Program-made: the position numbers and the translations under genes
Notes under the pieces: model-generated
What the model was told of the DNA's origin: nothing
The model's input: the letters and a program-made list of their open reading frames with translations, nothing else
The model's database searches: none
Shown here: positions 52,361-61,263 of the stretch, one piece after another
How the letters are laid out: each line of letters starts with the position of its first letter
Position numbering within the stretch: the stretch's first letter is position 1
Source of the DNA: an uncultured Kushneria sp.
GTDB taxonomy: Bacteria; Pseudomonadota; Gammaproteobacteria; Pseudomonadales; Halomonadaceae
NCBI RefSeq assembly: GCF_947497025.1
Contig: NZ_CANMFC010000009.1
Coordinates: forward strand, 1 to 64,000
Direction: 5' to 3'
Length of the DNA: 64,000 nucleotides

Positions 52361-53190
52361 TGCAGCCTTTCCCTTGAATATTCTTTGGAAACCTTACTAT
52401 CAACTTTTCTGGCAAACAGATACTGCTCGCTTTCCTGCGCCTTCGTTAACTGTTCTATCGTCAGATATTCAGGACTTGCCTTGCCCTCATGCCACACGCA
52501 ATACCGCAGGTTATGATGATTAAAACGTATGCCAAGTTGTGCAAACAGGATTTGCAGAAAGTGCTCATCGGCGCAGCGCGTCATTTTGAACCGTTTCACA
52601 AAAGCATCGTTCAAATGGGGGCGTATCGCCATGACATCAGCGTGGCACAAACTGAACCAATTCCCACCCTTCAGTTTTGCTTCCTCACCAAAGTTGCTGC
52701 GCATGGGCATGACCCGCTGAATCTCACGCAAGGCACGAGATGCCAGACGATAAGGCAGGGTTCTGTTTTTGGTTGATTCTCCAAAAGGCATGAATCTGCG
52801 GATACGCCATTCGTATTCGGGCAGCTCCTCACACTCCAGATAGCTTTTGCCATCCAGAAAAAGATCCCATTTGCCGGGCTCAACAAGAGGCTGGCATTCA
52901 CCACTAACAAGATGGTAATAGTCGGTTTCAGGGAATATCTGCCCAGCCTTTTCGATCAGTGCTATTTCAGCCTTGACCTGAGAAACCCCTGACCAGTTGA
53001 CGCTCACCGGGTTATCGATAATACATACCATCGGTTGTTGCGCAAAATATTGCGTCAGGGCTGAGTGAAGCGATGACTGATTGCGATCAACATGAACTAC
53101 AACCGATACCCTGTACTGCAGCAGCCAATCAATGAACGCCTGCACACGCTCGGCATCCTTGTGAACCATCATTAAAACGGTATGCTTCAT
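52357..53190 (-). CDS. Core-2/I-branching-type (GT14-like) glycosyltransferase
   Basis: 277 residues from the ATG at 53190, which overlaps the stop of the upstream gene (ATGA). Matches the core-2/I-branching N-acetylglucosaminyltransferase-like family: MKHTVLMMVHKDAERVQAFIDWLL, VVVHVDRNQSS, VNWSGVSQVKAEIALIEKA, DYYHLVSGECQPLVEP, WFSLCHADVMAI and TRCADEHFLQILFAQLGI. In animals these make beta-1,6-GlcNAc branches; bacterial members act in capsule, EPS or xylosyl transfer. May add a side branch of the repeat unit (inference). Confidence 0.88.
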   Translation of the reverse strand: MKHTVLMMVHKDAERVQAFIDWLLQYRVSVVVHVDRNQSSLHSALTQYFAQQPMVCIIDNPVSVNWSGVSQVKAEIALIEKAGQIFPETDYYHLVSGECQPLVEPGKWDLFLDGKSYLECEELPEYEWRIRRFMPFGESTKNRTLPYRLASRALREIQRVMPMRSNFGEEAKLKGGNWFSLCHADVMAIRPHLNDAFVKRFKMTRCADEHFLQILFAQLGIRFNHHNLRYCVWHEGKASPEYLTIEQLTKAQESEQYLFARKVDSKVSKEYSRERLQ

Positions 53191-54260
53191 GGATTGATTG
53201 CCTTCCCCTTCTCCATCAAAACATCCTTGTATAGCGTCATATAGTTCTGGCACATGGCTTCACCGGTAAACTGTGCAAGATAGCGCTGACGAGCCCGCTC
53301 GGACAGAAGCTCTCGATGCTCAAGAGCACTGACTATGGCTTTCTGCAGGGACGCCTGATCACCTACCGTAAAGAAGGCGGCTTCATCATCACGCAGAATT
53401 TCACGGAACACGCCGATATCACTGCAAACACAGGGCAGGCCAACTGCCATGGCCTCAAGCAGTGCCAGTCCAAAACCTTCACTGACGCTGGGCATCATAT
53501 AGATGTCATAATATGGCAGGAAGGCCGAGACATTATCTCTATACCCGGTGAACCAGCACCGATCGGCAACGCCGGCCTTTTCGGCCAGTGCTACAAGCTC
53601 CTGCCTGTAAGGGCCATCACCTACCACCACAAGCGCACATTCGGGCGCACTCGAAAGAACATTGACGACCTGATCAATGCCTTTTCTTTTGATGAGATGG
53701 GCATTGGTTCCCAGTACATGATAACGCTCGGAAAGCGACTCCATCGTCACTCGGTCATCGGGAGAAAGCTCATGCGTATGTGCCAGCTCCCGGATACCGT
53801 TGTGTACAACATGAAGCTTTTTTTCAGGCAGATTAGCCCGATAATAGTTGTAGGCATCCTGAGTCAGTACTGCCAGACCATCCATCCGTCGCCAGGCGCT
53901 CATCCATAAAGGCGTTACAAATGTTGCCGCCTTCCGGCCATAGATGTTCAACAGTTCATCTTTTACATAGTTATGCAGCGTCGAGATGAATACACTTTTT
54001 TTATTGAACAGGGAGGCATACACCCCCAGGAAGTCTGGTCGGATGCCATGAGAGTGCACCACATCAAATGATTCAAGAATACCGGTGTTCCGAAAATCTA
54101 TTTGTTGTGTCTCACAACTGACGTCAAGGGTAGGAGGCCCACGGAAATAGAAGACTGTCGACTCCGTGCCTTCGGGCAGATTGTCCACAATATTTTTAAC
54201 AACATTGGCAGGCCCGCTCGGCTTCAATTCCGTGATGATCTGAGCAATTTTCAATGTCAA
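53187..54260 (-). CDS. GT4 family glycosyltransferase (EPS cluster)
   Basis: 357 residues, GT-B fold. N-terminal MTLKIAQIITELKPSGPANVVKNIVDNLPEGTESTVFYF; donor-binding C-terminal domain with LVVVGDGPYRQELVALAEKAGVADRCWFTGYRDNVSAFLPYYDIYMMPSVSEGFGLALLEAMAVGLPCVCSD, containing the EX7E motif. A retaining glycosyltransferase on the cytoplasmic face. Donor unknown. Seven bases after the polymerase gene. Confidence 0.92.
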   Translation of the reverse strand: MTLKIAQIITELKPSGPANVVKNIVDNLPEGTESTVFYFRGPPTLDVSCETQQIDFRNTGILESFDVVHSHGIRPDFLGVYASLFNKKSVFISTLHNYVKDELLNIYGRKAATFVTPLWMSAWRRMDGLAVLTQDAYNYYRANLPEKKLHVVHNGIRELAHTHELSPDDRVTMESLSERYHVLGTNAHLIKRKGIDQVVNVLSSAPECALVVVGDGPYRQELVALAEKAGVADRCWFTGYRDNVSAFLPYYDIYMMPSVSEGFGLALLEAMAVGLPCVCSDIGVFREILRDDEAAFFTVGDQASLQKAIVSALEHRELLSERARQRYLAQFTGEAMCQNYMTLYKDVLMEKGKAINP

Positions 54261-54267
54261 CTCCTGT

Positions 54268-55326
54268 CTAGCTCGAAAGCCGGGTGGTCGTTATCAGGAA
54301 GTTGTACGCCGAGCTGAACAAAAATGTAGGGGCAATACCCGCCATGACAAACAGCATGCGCATCAGGACTCTTTCATTTTGCGACTTGAAACTACGATCA
54401 AGATTTGTAGCAAAAATGGGCATTGTCACGATCAACAGCATCATACCGATACGTTCAGCCTGAGCCCCTCCCAGCACCGGAATAAAAGCCAGGAAAGTAA
54501 ATATGGAATAGGCCAGCGTTATATTATTCTGAACAAACCGTTTCAGATTGAAGTTTTCAAGAATAAACGCCACAACGGCCATTGCCATGAACACGGCAAG
54601 ATACGCATAGGTCAACGAGATGCCTGTAGAAGATGACGACTTTGCCAATTCACTATCTCCCAGCGAAGAGTAATAAACCCCTCCGACCATAATGAGATAA
54701 AGCAATGCAAAAATGGACTTGTGGAAAAACTTGACCTTTGGAACTGCCATGCCGTTGGTAATCGCAAAAATATAAAGCAAAGGCATATACACGATGGCAG
54801 CATTATGTGAAAACAATGCCAGCAAGCCGAAAAATCCTGCTATGACAAGATTCCTCACCCCAAAGAAGGCAAACAGGACAAAAACACAGGCTATCAATTG
54901 GCGATATATATTTTGATAACCCATTAACAGTGGGAAAAACACGATCATGAAGGGGATGACGTACATCGGCACCCTGCTGCTCAATCGCCGGTTCCCCAGT
55001 GCATAAAACAACAGGGTCAGCCAGATCATGTCGATAACCCAGAGCGTGACCACGTCATCCTGTATCAAGCTGTACAGATAGCTTGATCCGAACCAGTAGA
55101 CAAACTCTCTCGTATAATAGGTTGAGGCGGTCGCGAAATCGAAATCAAAGGAAAGATATTTTGCGTAGCCTACCATATCGTAGTCAAAACCCGAGGTACG
55201 CACGATCCACAGGTAATAGGCAGCAACCACATAAACAATTAAAATCAAGGGCGTTCTTTTATTGACAAAGCAATAAAAAAAGGCAAGACAACATAACACA
55301 AGGTACCATGCGAGCTCAGCAGTCAT
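54268..55326 (-). CDS. EpsG/Wzy-like polysaccharide polymerase
   Basis: 352 residues with 9-11 hydrophobic segments. The EpsG-family pattern is visible: an N-terminal helix, VRTSGFDYDMVGYAKYLSF (the DYxxY segment after the second helix), a region around FVYWFGSSYLYSLIQDD, and FHNxA-type LFSHNAAIVYMPLLYIFA. Function: block-polymerises lipid-linked repeat units in the periplasm, using chain-length control by Wzc. Assigned by topology, motif and position; Wzy sequences are very divergent. AT-rich relative to the flagellar genes. Confidence 0.82.
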   Translation of the reverse strand: MTAELAWYLVLCCLAFFYCFVNKRTPLILIVYVVAAYYLWIVRTSGFDYDMVGYAKYLSFDFDFATASTYYTREFVYWFGSSYLYSLIQDDVVTLWVIDMIWLTLLFYALGNRRLSSRVPMYVIPFMIVFFPLLMGYQNIYRQLIACVFVLFAFFGVRNLVIAGFFGLLALFSHNAAIVYMPLLYIFAITNGMAVPKVKFFHKSIFALLYLIMVGGVYYSSLGDSELAKSSSSTGISLTYAYLAVFMAMAVVAFILENFNLKRFVQNNITLAYSIFTFLAFIPVLGGAQAERIGMMLLIVTMPIFATNLDRSFKSQNERVLMRMLFVMAGIAPTFLFSSAYNFLITTTRLSS

Positions 55327-55337
55327 ATACTAACCCA

Positions 55338-56240
55338 TCAGGATTTTTTTAATCTGGCAATGGCTTTATAAGTGCCAAGCAAACGAGGCAGCAAGCAGAA
55401 TAGACCTATTCTATCAAGCATATCTCCCGCCAACTTGATCGTTTTGAACTTCGGCCTCAAAAGTTCAGGCATGATGCGGCTCGAGAAAAAGCGGTAGGCA
55501 TCATGATCCTTCAACAGAGCTGCCAGCACAAAATGCCGCTTGGCAAAACCACTGATATGTTTTGGATCTACAAGATATTTTTTCATGAAAACCTTGCTGG
55601 CTTCCATGTTCATCGAGCCACTCATACGGCCATCACGATCGCAGTTCAACCGAACGCCTGGCTCAGGGTCATACCCCCACGATCGACTATGCTCGGCAGT
55701 GTCGATCAAAAAACCCCAATCCTGATGCTTGTTCAGGCTTTCGTTGAATCGAAAGGTGTCCTTGCGCTCAGCCAGAAAACTGATGGTGGACGTTCTAATA
55801 TCCTTGTCTTCTATAAACAGGTAATGCCGAGGATCGCGAACGTCCGGTTTTTCGATGAAATCCTTTTCACCGTCGAGTGAAACATTGGTATAAGCCCCGA
55901 AGCAAAAATCATGCTCGTTCCTGCTCATGAAGCTCAAACGTTCGCCAATATAGCCTTGTTTAAAGTGGTCGTCAGAATCAAGCAAAAAAATATGACTCCC
56001 CGACGCCTGCTCTATTCCAATATTGCGAGATGCTGCAGCGTTCGATTTTTGCTCTTTTTGAATTAGAGTGGTGTTGGGGGAATCGGCAACGATTGTTGCC
56101 AGGGCTTCCACGTCGTCAGAACAGTCATCCACCAAAATAATTTCATAATCATATTCACATGCAGATTGGTGAACGCTATCGAGTGTATCCTTGATAAAGC
56201 TACTACTACGGTAAGTAGGAATGACGACTGAGATTTTCAT
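55338..56240 (-). CDS. Family 2 glycosyltransferase (EPS cluster)
   Basis: 300 residues. GT-A motifs: MKISVVIPTYRSSSFIKDTLDSVHQS, YEIILVDDCSDD, NAAASRNIGIEQASGSHIFLLDSDDHF (DSDD metal motif) and KHQDWGFLIDTAE. Residues after ~200 are less conserved. Adds one sugar of the repeat unit. Thirteen bases after the flippase gene. Confidence 0.92.
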   Translation of the reverse strand: MKISVVIPTYRSSSFIKDTLDSVHQSACEYDYEIILVDDCSDDVEALATIVADSPNTTLIQKEQKSNAAASRNIGIEQASGSHIFLLDSDDHFKQGYIGERLSFMSRNEHDFCFGAYTNVSLDGEKDFIEKPDVRDPRHYLFIEDKDIRTSTISFLAERKDTFRFNESLNKHQDWGFLIDTAEHSRSWGYDPEPGVRLNCDRDGRMSGSMNMEASKVFMKKYLVDPKHISGFAKRHFVLAALLKDHDAYRFFSSRIMPELLRPKFKTIKLAGDMLDRIGLFCLLPRLLGTYKAIARLKKS

Positions 56241-56253
56241 TATCTAAACTCGA

Positions 56254-57756
56254 TTATCCTGAAATCAACTTCATTTTTCTTAAAGGCTTTTGCAGTATCC
56301 TGGTAAAAAATATCGCAGAATCGTTTTTGAGCACCTTGCCTATTACCAAAGCCACCAACAACTGGACGCTGCCAAAGACCACCAGATCGCAAATGCTGGA
56401 AAGGGTCTTGTTGGCCATGAAACCAAAGGGTGAAGGAACCAGATAGGTGGCACAAAACATGACGGCCAGAACAAGCATGGAAAGCAAGACTATGGCAGGC
56501 ATACCTTTCAGCAGAACCTCCATTCTGAAATTCTCGTTTCTGATATGCAACAGCCAGAAACATTGCACAAAATTAAGAATACTGGCGATTGAAAGTAACA
56601 AGGCAACCAGATAAAGATTACCCAGATAGACACCGATCGCAATAGCCGAAACGCTCGTAACGGAAGAGAATACTCCACAATAGAAAAGTGATCGCGTCTG
56701 ACCCAGGGTTTGCCATATTCCCCCCGTCGTCGCCAACACAATCTGGAAAATTAAAAATGGGGTTAAGCACTGAAGAATGACAGCTGACTGTTCCCAGCCC
56801 GGACCATAAAGCACGTATATGATCTTGTCCGAAAAAAGAAGAATATAGATGGCAACAAAGAGCCCGAGAAAAAATATTTTATTGACAAGGCCATTATAAC
56901 TTTTTGCGACTTCCACCTGACCAAAGGTACTATATACCGGCTGAAGTGCTGCGGTGGCAATGCCTGCAATATTTTGAATGGGCAACATCATCAGCCGATA
57001 AGCCATATCATAAAGCCCGACGGCTGCCTCACCAATAAATTTTGAAATCAGGATCTTGTCAGAATTTCTGGAAAAATAATTCAGAAAATTGAACATGAAC
57101 TGATAAGTGGAAAACCCTAATACCGTCTTGAACCCTGTCATTGCTATTTTACCTATCAGGTTTCGCCATCCGGCATACACACACACAAGGAAAAATCTCA
57201 TACCTGTATGAATGATGGATTTCCACACCAGGGCATATACACCATAGCCACGATACGCCATGACGCAGGCAATCGCGCCCGAGACCAGAGCACTGATCAG
57301 CGTAATGATGGCTACGGCACTGAATCTTTTTTCCCTTCTCAACAGGGTTTCAGGCACGATCGAAATAACGGAAAATAGAATCATGGCGCCAATCAGTGGC
57401 ATGACGCCGAAGTAAATATCATTGTTAAAAAAATCGACAGCAATAAACGCACCGGCCGAAAATATGAAATACAGTGCTATCCCCAGCACGAAGCAAATCA
57501 GGAAAAGCCCACGGATCTCTTCAGCTGTCAGCTCCTTATGATAAATAATGGCCGGTCCGAGCCCCATTTCTCCTAGGAGATTGAAGAAAAATATAATAAC
57601 CATGACAGTGGCGACGACGCCGAACTCGCTCGGCGTCAAGAATCTTGCCAACACCATGGTGACAGCAAACTGGACGATCAGATTTGAATATTTTTCGATG
57701 AAGCCAAAAACGAAACCGGATTTAAGATCCCGATTCATAGCATCCGTATTACTCAT
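56254..57756 (-). CDS. wzx: Wzx-like lipid-linked oligosaccharide flippase (PST family)
   Basis: 500 residues with about 12-14 membrane helices. MOP-superfamily/PST start: DLKSGFVFGFIEKYSNLIVQFAVTMVLARFLTPSEFGVVATVMVIIFFFNLLGEMGLGPAIIYHKELT. The Asn/Arg positions FNFLNYFSRNSDKILISKFIGEAAVGLYDMAYRLMMLPIQNI are typical of WzxC-like exporters. Flips undecaprenyl-diphosphate repeat units to the periplasm. GAGGAAG precedes the ATG. Between two glycosyltransferase genes. Confidence 0.93.
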   Translation of the reverse strand: MSNTDAMNRDLKSGFVFGFIEKYSNLIVQFAVTMVLARFLTPSEFGVVATVMVIIFFFNLLGEMGLGPAIIYHKELTAEEIRGLFLICFVLGIALYFIFSAGAFIAVDFFNNDIYFGVMPLIGAMILFSVISIVPETLLRREKRFSAVAIITLISALVSGAIACVMAYRGYGVYALVWKSIIHTGMRFFLVCVYAGWRNLIGKIAMTGFKTVLGFSTYQFMFNFLNYFSRNSDKILISKFIGEAAVGLYDMAYRLMMLPIQNIAGIATAALQPVYSTFGQVEVAKSYNGLVNKIFFLGLFVAIYILLFSDKIIYVLYGPGWEQSAVILQCLTPFLIFQIVLATTGGIWQTLGQTRSLFYCGVFSSVTSVSAIAIGVYLGNLYLVALLLSIASILNFVQCFWLLHIRNENFRMEVLLKGMPAIVLLSMLVLAVMFCATYLVPSPFGFMANKTLSSICDLVVFGSVQLLVALVIGKVLKNDSAIFFTRILQKPLRKMKLISG

Positions 57757-57765
57757 TTGACTTCC

Positions 57766-58929
57766 TCATGCGCCGCGATATAACTCAAGTATTTTCTTGC
57801 GATTGCTATCGGTGCTGAAATTTGACAGCAGATCGTCTACCTGCTCTTTATTAAGCGGCGGATGTTCACTTTCGATAATATCAATTACAGCCTGATAAAT
57901 AGTCCGACTGCTTTTTGCCTCGATAATCTGAGTCATCGGTTGATAAGGGGCTGCACAAATAGTGTCAGGCAGACCACCACTATCAGTAACCACGACAGGT
58001 AGGCCTACCGATATGGCCTCAAGCACAGCAATACCAAAGCTTTCTTCCTGACCTGTTTCTTCATCCTGAATTGATGACTGAATATAAATATCGCTGGAAG
58101 ATAACTCTTCAAAGATTTGTTCACGGGACAAATTAATCTTGAAATCTACAGCTTTTTCGAGGCCAAGATTAACCGCTTGTTGCCGTAGCATATTTTCCAG
58201 CGGACCAAATCCGATTAACTTTAGTTTAACCTGCTCATAGCCATTATCATGAAGCATCGACAATGCATCAATAAGGTAAGTCTGCCCTTTGAAACCCACG
58301 AAGCGTCCAATATTTACAACTGACACCTCTTGAGCAGCATCGATTTTCTTTTCTTCGAAGTCCGCCATTGAAATATTAACGCAATTTGGCAGCACTACAA
58401 TTTTTTCGCCGGAAATCCCGAATATATCCTGCAGTTTTCTTTTCAGATAATGAGAGGGCGCTGTAAAACATATATTGTCATGCTGCTGACACTTATAAAC
58501 CTTTTCAACATACTGGGGCTGGCCATACAGCTTGTTACTAACGACATCGATACCATGTGTCGAAATGATAACGCGGCCGCGAAATCCTTTTTCAATCAAA
58601 TCGTGTATGTTTTCAAAAAAATAGTTGAAATGGCTATGTAGCACATCCGGCTGAATATCATCGACCACCTTCTGCAATTTTTTTTGTTCAAATACATGGT
58701 AATCATTGAAAAGCTTGCGACGGCCTCGCTTCGAAATTTTTTCTAGGATATTTCGACGATCTATATCGAAGCTAATCACTTTTCCAAAAGGACGTTCAAT
58801 CTTGTTGATATGACGATTGGTCACAACATGATTATCCACGCCCATCTCTTCCATATCTACAATAAGATCATAGATAAATGTTTCGGAAGAATTGGAAAAA
58901 TCAGAAACAAGATGGAGCACTTTCATCAA
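57766..58929 (-). CDS. GT4 family glycosyltransferase (EPS cluster)
   Basis: 387 residues, GT-B fold. N-terminal MMKVLHLVSDFSNSSETFIYDLIVDMEE (GT4 start); C-terminal VVNIGRFVGFKGQTYLIDALSMLHDNG, LIGFGPLENMLRQQAVNLGLEKAVDF, and SSIQDEETGQEESFGIAVLEAISVGLPVVVTDSGG with the EX7E motif; the E-E-T-G-Q-E-E-S-F form is common in colanic-acid WcaL-like enzymes. Overlaps the preceding gene by 4 bases. Confidence 0.92.
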   Translation of the reverse strand: MMKVLHLVSDFSNSSETFIYDLIVDMEEMGVDNHVVTNRHINKIERPFGKVISFDIDRRNILEKISKRGRRKLFNDYHVFEQKKLQKVVDDIQPDVLHSHFNYFFENIHDLIEKGFRGRVIISTHGIDVVSNKLYGQPQYVEKVYKCQQHDNICFTAPSHYLKRKLQDIFGISGEKIVVLPNCVNISMADFEEKKIDAAQEVSVVNIGRFVGFKGQTYLIDALSMLHDNGYEQVKLKLIGFGPLENMLRQQAVNLGLEKAVDFKINLSREQIFEELSSSDIYIQSSIQDEETGQEESFGIAVLEAISVGLPVVVTDSGGLPDTICAAPYQPMTQIIEAKSSRTIYQAVIDIIESEHPPLNKEQVDDLLSNFSTDSNRKKILELYRGA

Positions 58930-59744
58930 GAGACGTCCTTGTTAACGGCTTCTCTATACCTTTGAAGCTCTTGATCATCACCGTGCTGAAAATAGCCATA
59001 TCTGTCGTTAAAATTGACTGGTTTGGCACGACCAAATCCGAAAGGAAGCACATCGTATCCTTTACCATACTTAAACAGCCAATACTGCAATTTATTTATT
59101 AATTTATTTTTGAAAGTGCTGTAATCTTTTTGATAAAAAAACTTCTCCGGCAACCACTGTGCTATTTTTGTCGATGCTATGGCAAACTTCATCTCAGGAG
59201 TAATAACTTCGTCAGTTGCTTTTATCCGCGCATAAGCCTTTAAAAAACCAGGTATTGCAGCTTTACGGATAATCATCATTGACTGTTGCAAGGGCTGAGG
59301 CGTATTTCCCCTGTCACCAAACATGAAGTCAGACGTCATGTTATCAATGGCATGCTCAACGATACCTTCACCGAAAAGCAGAGCGTCCTGTTCTACGTAT
59401 ACCCAATAGTCGGCCTCGCTTGCATAGGTGTATGCAAGCCCCACAAAAAAACATCTTGTACAGCCGGCGTATTTTCCTACGTGGCTTGTGGAATGCCCAC
59501 CATTGACATCCATGCTGATGAATTCCATTCGCTCATCATCAGGTAGCTGAGGAATGGTTGGTGAGGCTGAATCCACCACGATAATTTTTGTCGGTGAAGT
59601 ATGGCGGTTCACCGATTCATACCATTCGCGAAAAAAAGCGACGCCTCTTATTTCACTCGAGCCATATTCAACTCTTTTTTCATTCTCAGGTGACTTTTCA
59701 CCGCACCACCAGCCAGAGTTGATGATATAACTATATTTAGACAT
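58926..59744 (-). CDS. Unassigned GT-like protein of the EPS operon
   Basis: 272 residues; family not recognised. An N-terminal segment starting MSKYSYIINSGWWCGE, a strand-like TKIIVVDSASPTIPQLPDDERMEFISMD, a central CFFVGLAYTYASEADYWVYVEQDALLFGEGIVEHAID in which EQDALL occupies the position of a DxD-type metal motif, then DVLPFGFGRAKPVNFNDRYGYFQHGDDQELQRYR near the C-terminus. This order resembles a small GT-A glycosyltransferase. It is the first gene of the repeat-unit operon, downstream of a terminator, and overlaps the next glycosyltransferase by 4 bases, so a sugar-transfer role is likely but unproved. No membrane segments or signal peptide. Confidence 0.7.
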   Translation of the reverse strand: MSKYSYIINSGWWCGEKSPENEKRVEYGSSEIRGVAFFREWYESVNRHTSPTKIIVVDSASPTIPQLPDDERMEFISMDVNGGHSTSHVGKYAGCTRCFFVGLAYTYASEADYWVYVEQDALLFGEGIVEHAIDNMTSDFMFGDRGNTPQPLQQSMMIIRKAAIPGFLKAYARIKATDEVITPEMKFAIASTKIAQWLPEKFFYQKDYSTFKNKLINKLQYWLFKYGKGYDVLPFGFGRAKPVNFNDRYGYFQHGDDQELQRYREAVNKDVS

Positions 59745-59840
59745 GCTTATTCCACACCGTACGAATCGTTTGGCCGCACGAAACTACTTTATACCGTACG
59801 ACACGTTATGAGCCATTTTCGAACCGGGCAAATCGATTGC
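59745..59840 (-). promoter_or_regulatory. Likely promoter region of the glycosyltransferase operon
   Basis: Lies between a terminator and the first gene of the operon. The 9-base sequence ACCGTACGA occurs twice as a direct repeat (59756-59764 and 59793-59801, 37 bases apart) and each copy contains the palindrome CGTACG. Candidate -10s (TATAAA on the minus strand near 59790) have poor -35 partners. Confidence 0.4.
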
Positions 59841-59843
59841 CCT

Positions 59844-59886
59844 AAAATAAAATTCTGAGCATCAACCTGAAGGCCAATGCTCAGAA
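59844..59886 (-). terminator. Internal EPS-cluster terminator after the sugar transferase gene
   Basis: TTCTGAGCAT pairs with ATGCTCAGAA (59853-59862 with 59877-59886) over a 14-base loop; on the minus strand it is followed by TTTTATTTT. Twenty bases past the sugar transferase stop, it splits the EPS cluster into two units. Confidence 0.82.
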
Positions 59887-59905
59887 CCATGGTTGATCAC
59901 AAGCC

Positions 59906-61192
59906 TTATCTGGCGCCGAAGCCCGTCAGCATGGTCTTGATCGTGCGGATAACGATAAGAACATCCAGCCAGAATGAAAAATTCTTGATGTAATAAAAGT
60001 CATGTTCAAGCTTTTTGGTCATTCCTTCAACTTCGGCAGCATAGCCAAGCTCAACCTGAGCCCAGCCCGAAATCCCGGGGCGCACTACGTGACGATAGTT
60101 GAAAAACGGAACATCTCGCTCATACCATTCTGCCAGATTGCAGGACTCCGGCCTTGGCCCGATCAGGCTCATGTCTCCCTTGAGAACATTAAAAAGTTGT
60201 GGCAATTCATCAATACGATATTTCCTGATGACCTTGCCTACCCTTGTTATGCGGGGATCTTCACCTTCAGAGGTAAATCCAAGGCCTTCATGGTTCATGT
60301 ACATACTGCGAAATTTAAACAGCTTGAATGGGCGACAGTGAAAGCCCATGCGCTGCTGATTAAAAAATGCCGGGCCCGGGTCATCCCTTTTGATGATGAT
60401 GATGGTTGCAAGCATGATCGGCAGAACCACCGGTAAAACCAGCAGGACACCAAAAATATCAATGACACGCTTGGCAAGCTCATAATTTTCGCTGGGCGTC
60501 AGGCTGCCAAACTTGTTTTCGTATAAATGATCAAGGTGCACACGGCCCGTAATGGACTCGTGAATCTGGCGAGCGTTGAACACCGGAATACGATGGATCG
60601 TGCAATCGGCCAGGAATTTTTGCCAACTGTCATCAAGATCCGCGCGAAGATCCGCCACAACACCATCCACACGCATCGTCTCGAGGTCAGGTTTTTCCAG
60701 CCAACGCCAGTCAACGCTTTTGTCATGGCAAAACTCATGCACGCGGCCAAAAGGCACTACAGCGAGCTTGCGTGTTCTATAGCGCGTGCTGAGCTGATAA
60801 CCAAGCGAGCAGTAAAGTACGGCAATGAGATAGGAAAGAACGATCTGGGTTGTTTCGAGTTCAATCTGCAAGCTCAACAAAACGGCCATCATTACAATAT
60901 AAGACATTGTAATGAAAGGAATAATATACAAAAACGCCTTGGTTCTGGGGAAATTAACAAGGCGATGTACAGCAATGATAGCAACCAGATAAGCCAGAGC
61001 CGTACCAAGCAGTGTAATGCAACGCTCGGCCTGCCACTCCGTTACAAGGCTCCAGTTCCACTGAAACATCGCCGGCAGCAGAACAGCGATAACCAGCCCC
61101 AGCGCCTGATTAAAGCGATAGCTCAGCAGAAGCTTTTCATACCATCGTGAATGGCGACGATTTTGTTCCATGAAATTTGTGAACGTTTCCAT
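59906..61192 (-). CDS. Polyprenyl-phosphate sugar-1-phosphate transferase (WcaJ/WbaP type)
   Basis: 428 residues from the ATG at 61192, with GGAAGTGAG upstream; a GTG-led extension to 61246 crosses a hairpin and is unlikely. N-terminal four membrane helices plus a CoA-binding-like domain (~130-240), then the bacterial sugar transferase domain: KRVIDIFGVLLVLPVVLPIM, KLFKFRSMYMNHEG, IRKYRIDELPQLFNVLKGDMSLIGPRPE, RPGISGWAQVELGYA, LEHDFYYIKNFSFWLDVLIVIRTI. Transfers the first sugar-phosphate (galactose or glucose type) to undecaprenyl phosphate and so starts EPS repeat-unit synthesis. Confidence 0.95.
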   Translation of the reverse strand: METFTNFMEQNRRHSRWYEKLLLSYRFNQALGLVIAVLLPAMFQWNWSLVTEWQAERCITLLGTALAYLVAIIAVHRLVNFPRTKAFLYIIPFITMSYIVMMAVLLSLQIELETTQIVLSYLIAVLYCSLGYQLSTRYRTRKLAVVPFGRVHEFCHDKSVDWRWLEKPDLETMRVDGVVADLRADLDDSWQKFLADCTIHRIPVFNARQIHESITGRVHLDHLYENKFGSLTPSENYELAKRVIDIFGVLLVLPVVLPIMLATIIIIKRDDPGPAFFNQQRMGFHCRPFKLFKFRSMYMNHEGLGFTSEGEDPRITRVGKVIRKYRIDELPQLFNVLKGDMSLIGPRPESCNLAEWYERDVPFFNYRHVVRPGISGWAQVELGYAAEVEGMTKKLEHDFYYIKNFSFWLDVLIVIRTIKTMLTGFGAR

Positions 61193-61217
61193 GTTGCTTT
61201 TCTCACTTCCGATATGA

Positions 61218-61240
61218 CCACTCTGCGCAAAGCAGAGTGG
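61218..61240 (-). other. Hairpin in the leader between wzc and the sugar transferase gene
   Basis: A perfect 9-pair stem CCACTCTGC/GCAGAGTGG with a 5-base loop, lying 25-47 bases upstream of the sugar transferase ATG. It has no T-run, so it is not a standard terminator; it may stabilise mRNA ends or affect expression of the next gene. Confidence 0.75.
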
Positions 61241-61263
61241 CCACAAGGCGCTCTTTTTAATCT

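Noticed and set aside
53191-53253. N-terminal extension of the GT14-like protein
   Set aside because: It would overlap the upstream glycosyltransferase by 67 bases and has no family match; the ATGA-coupled start is better.
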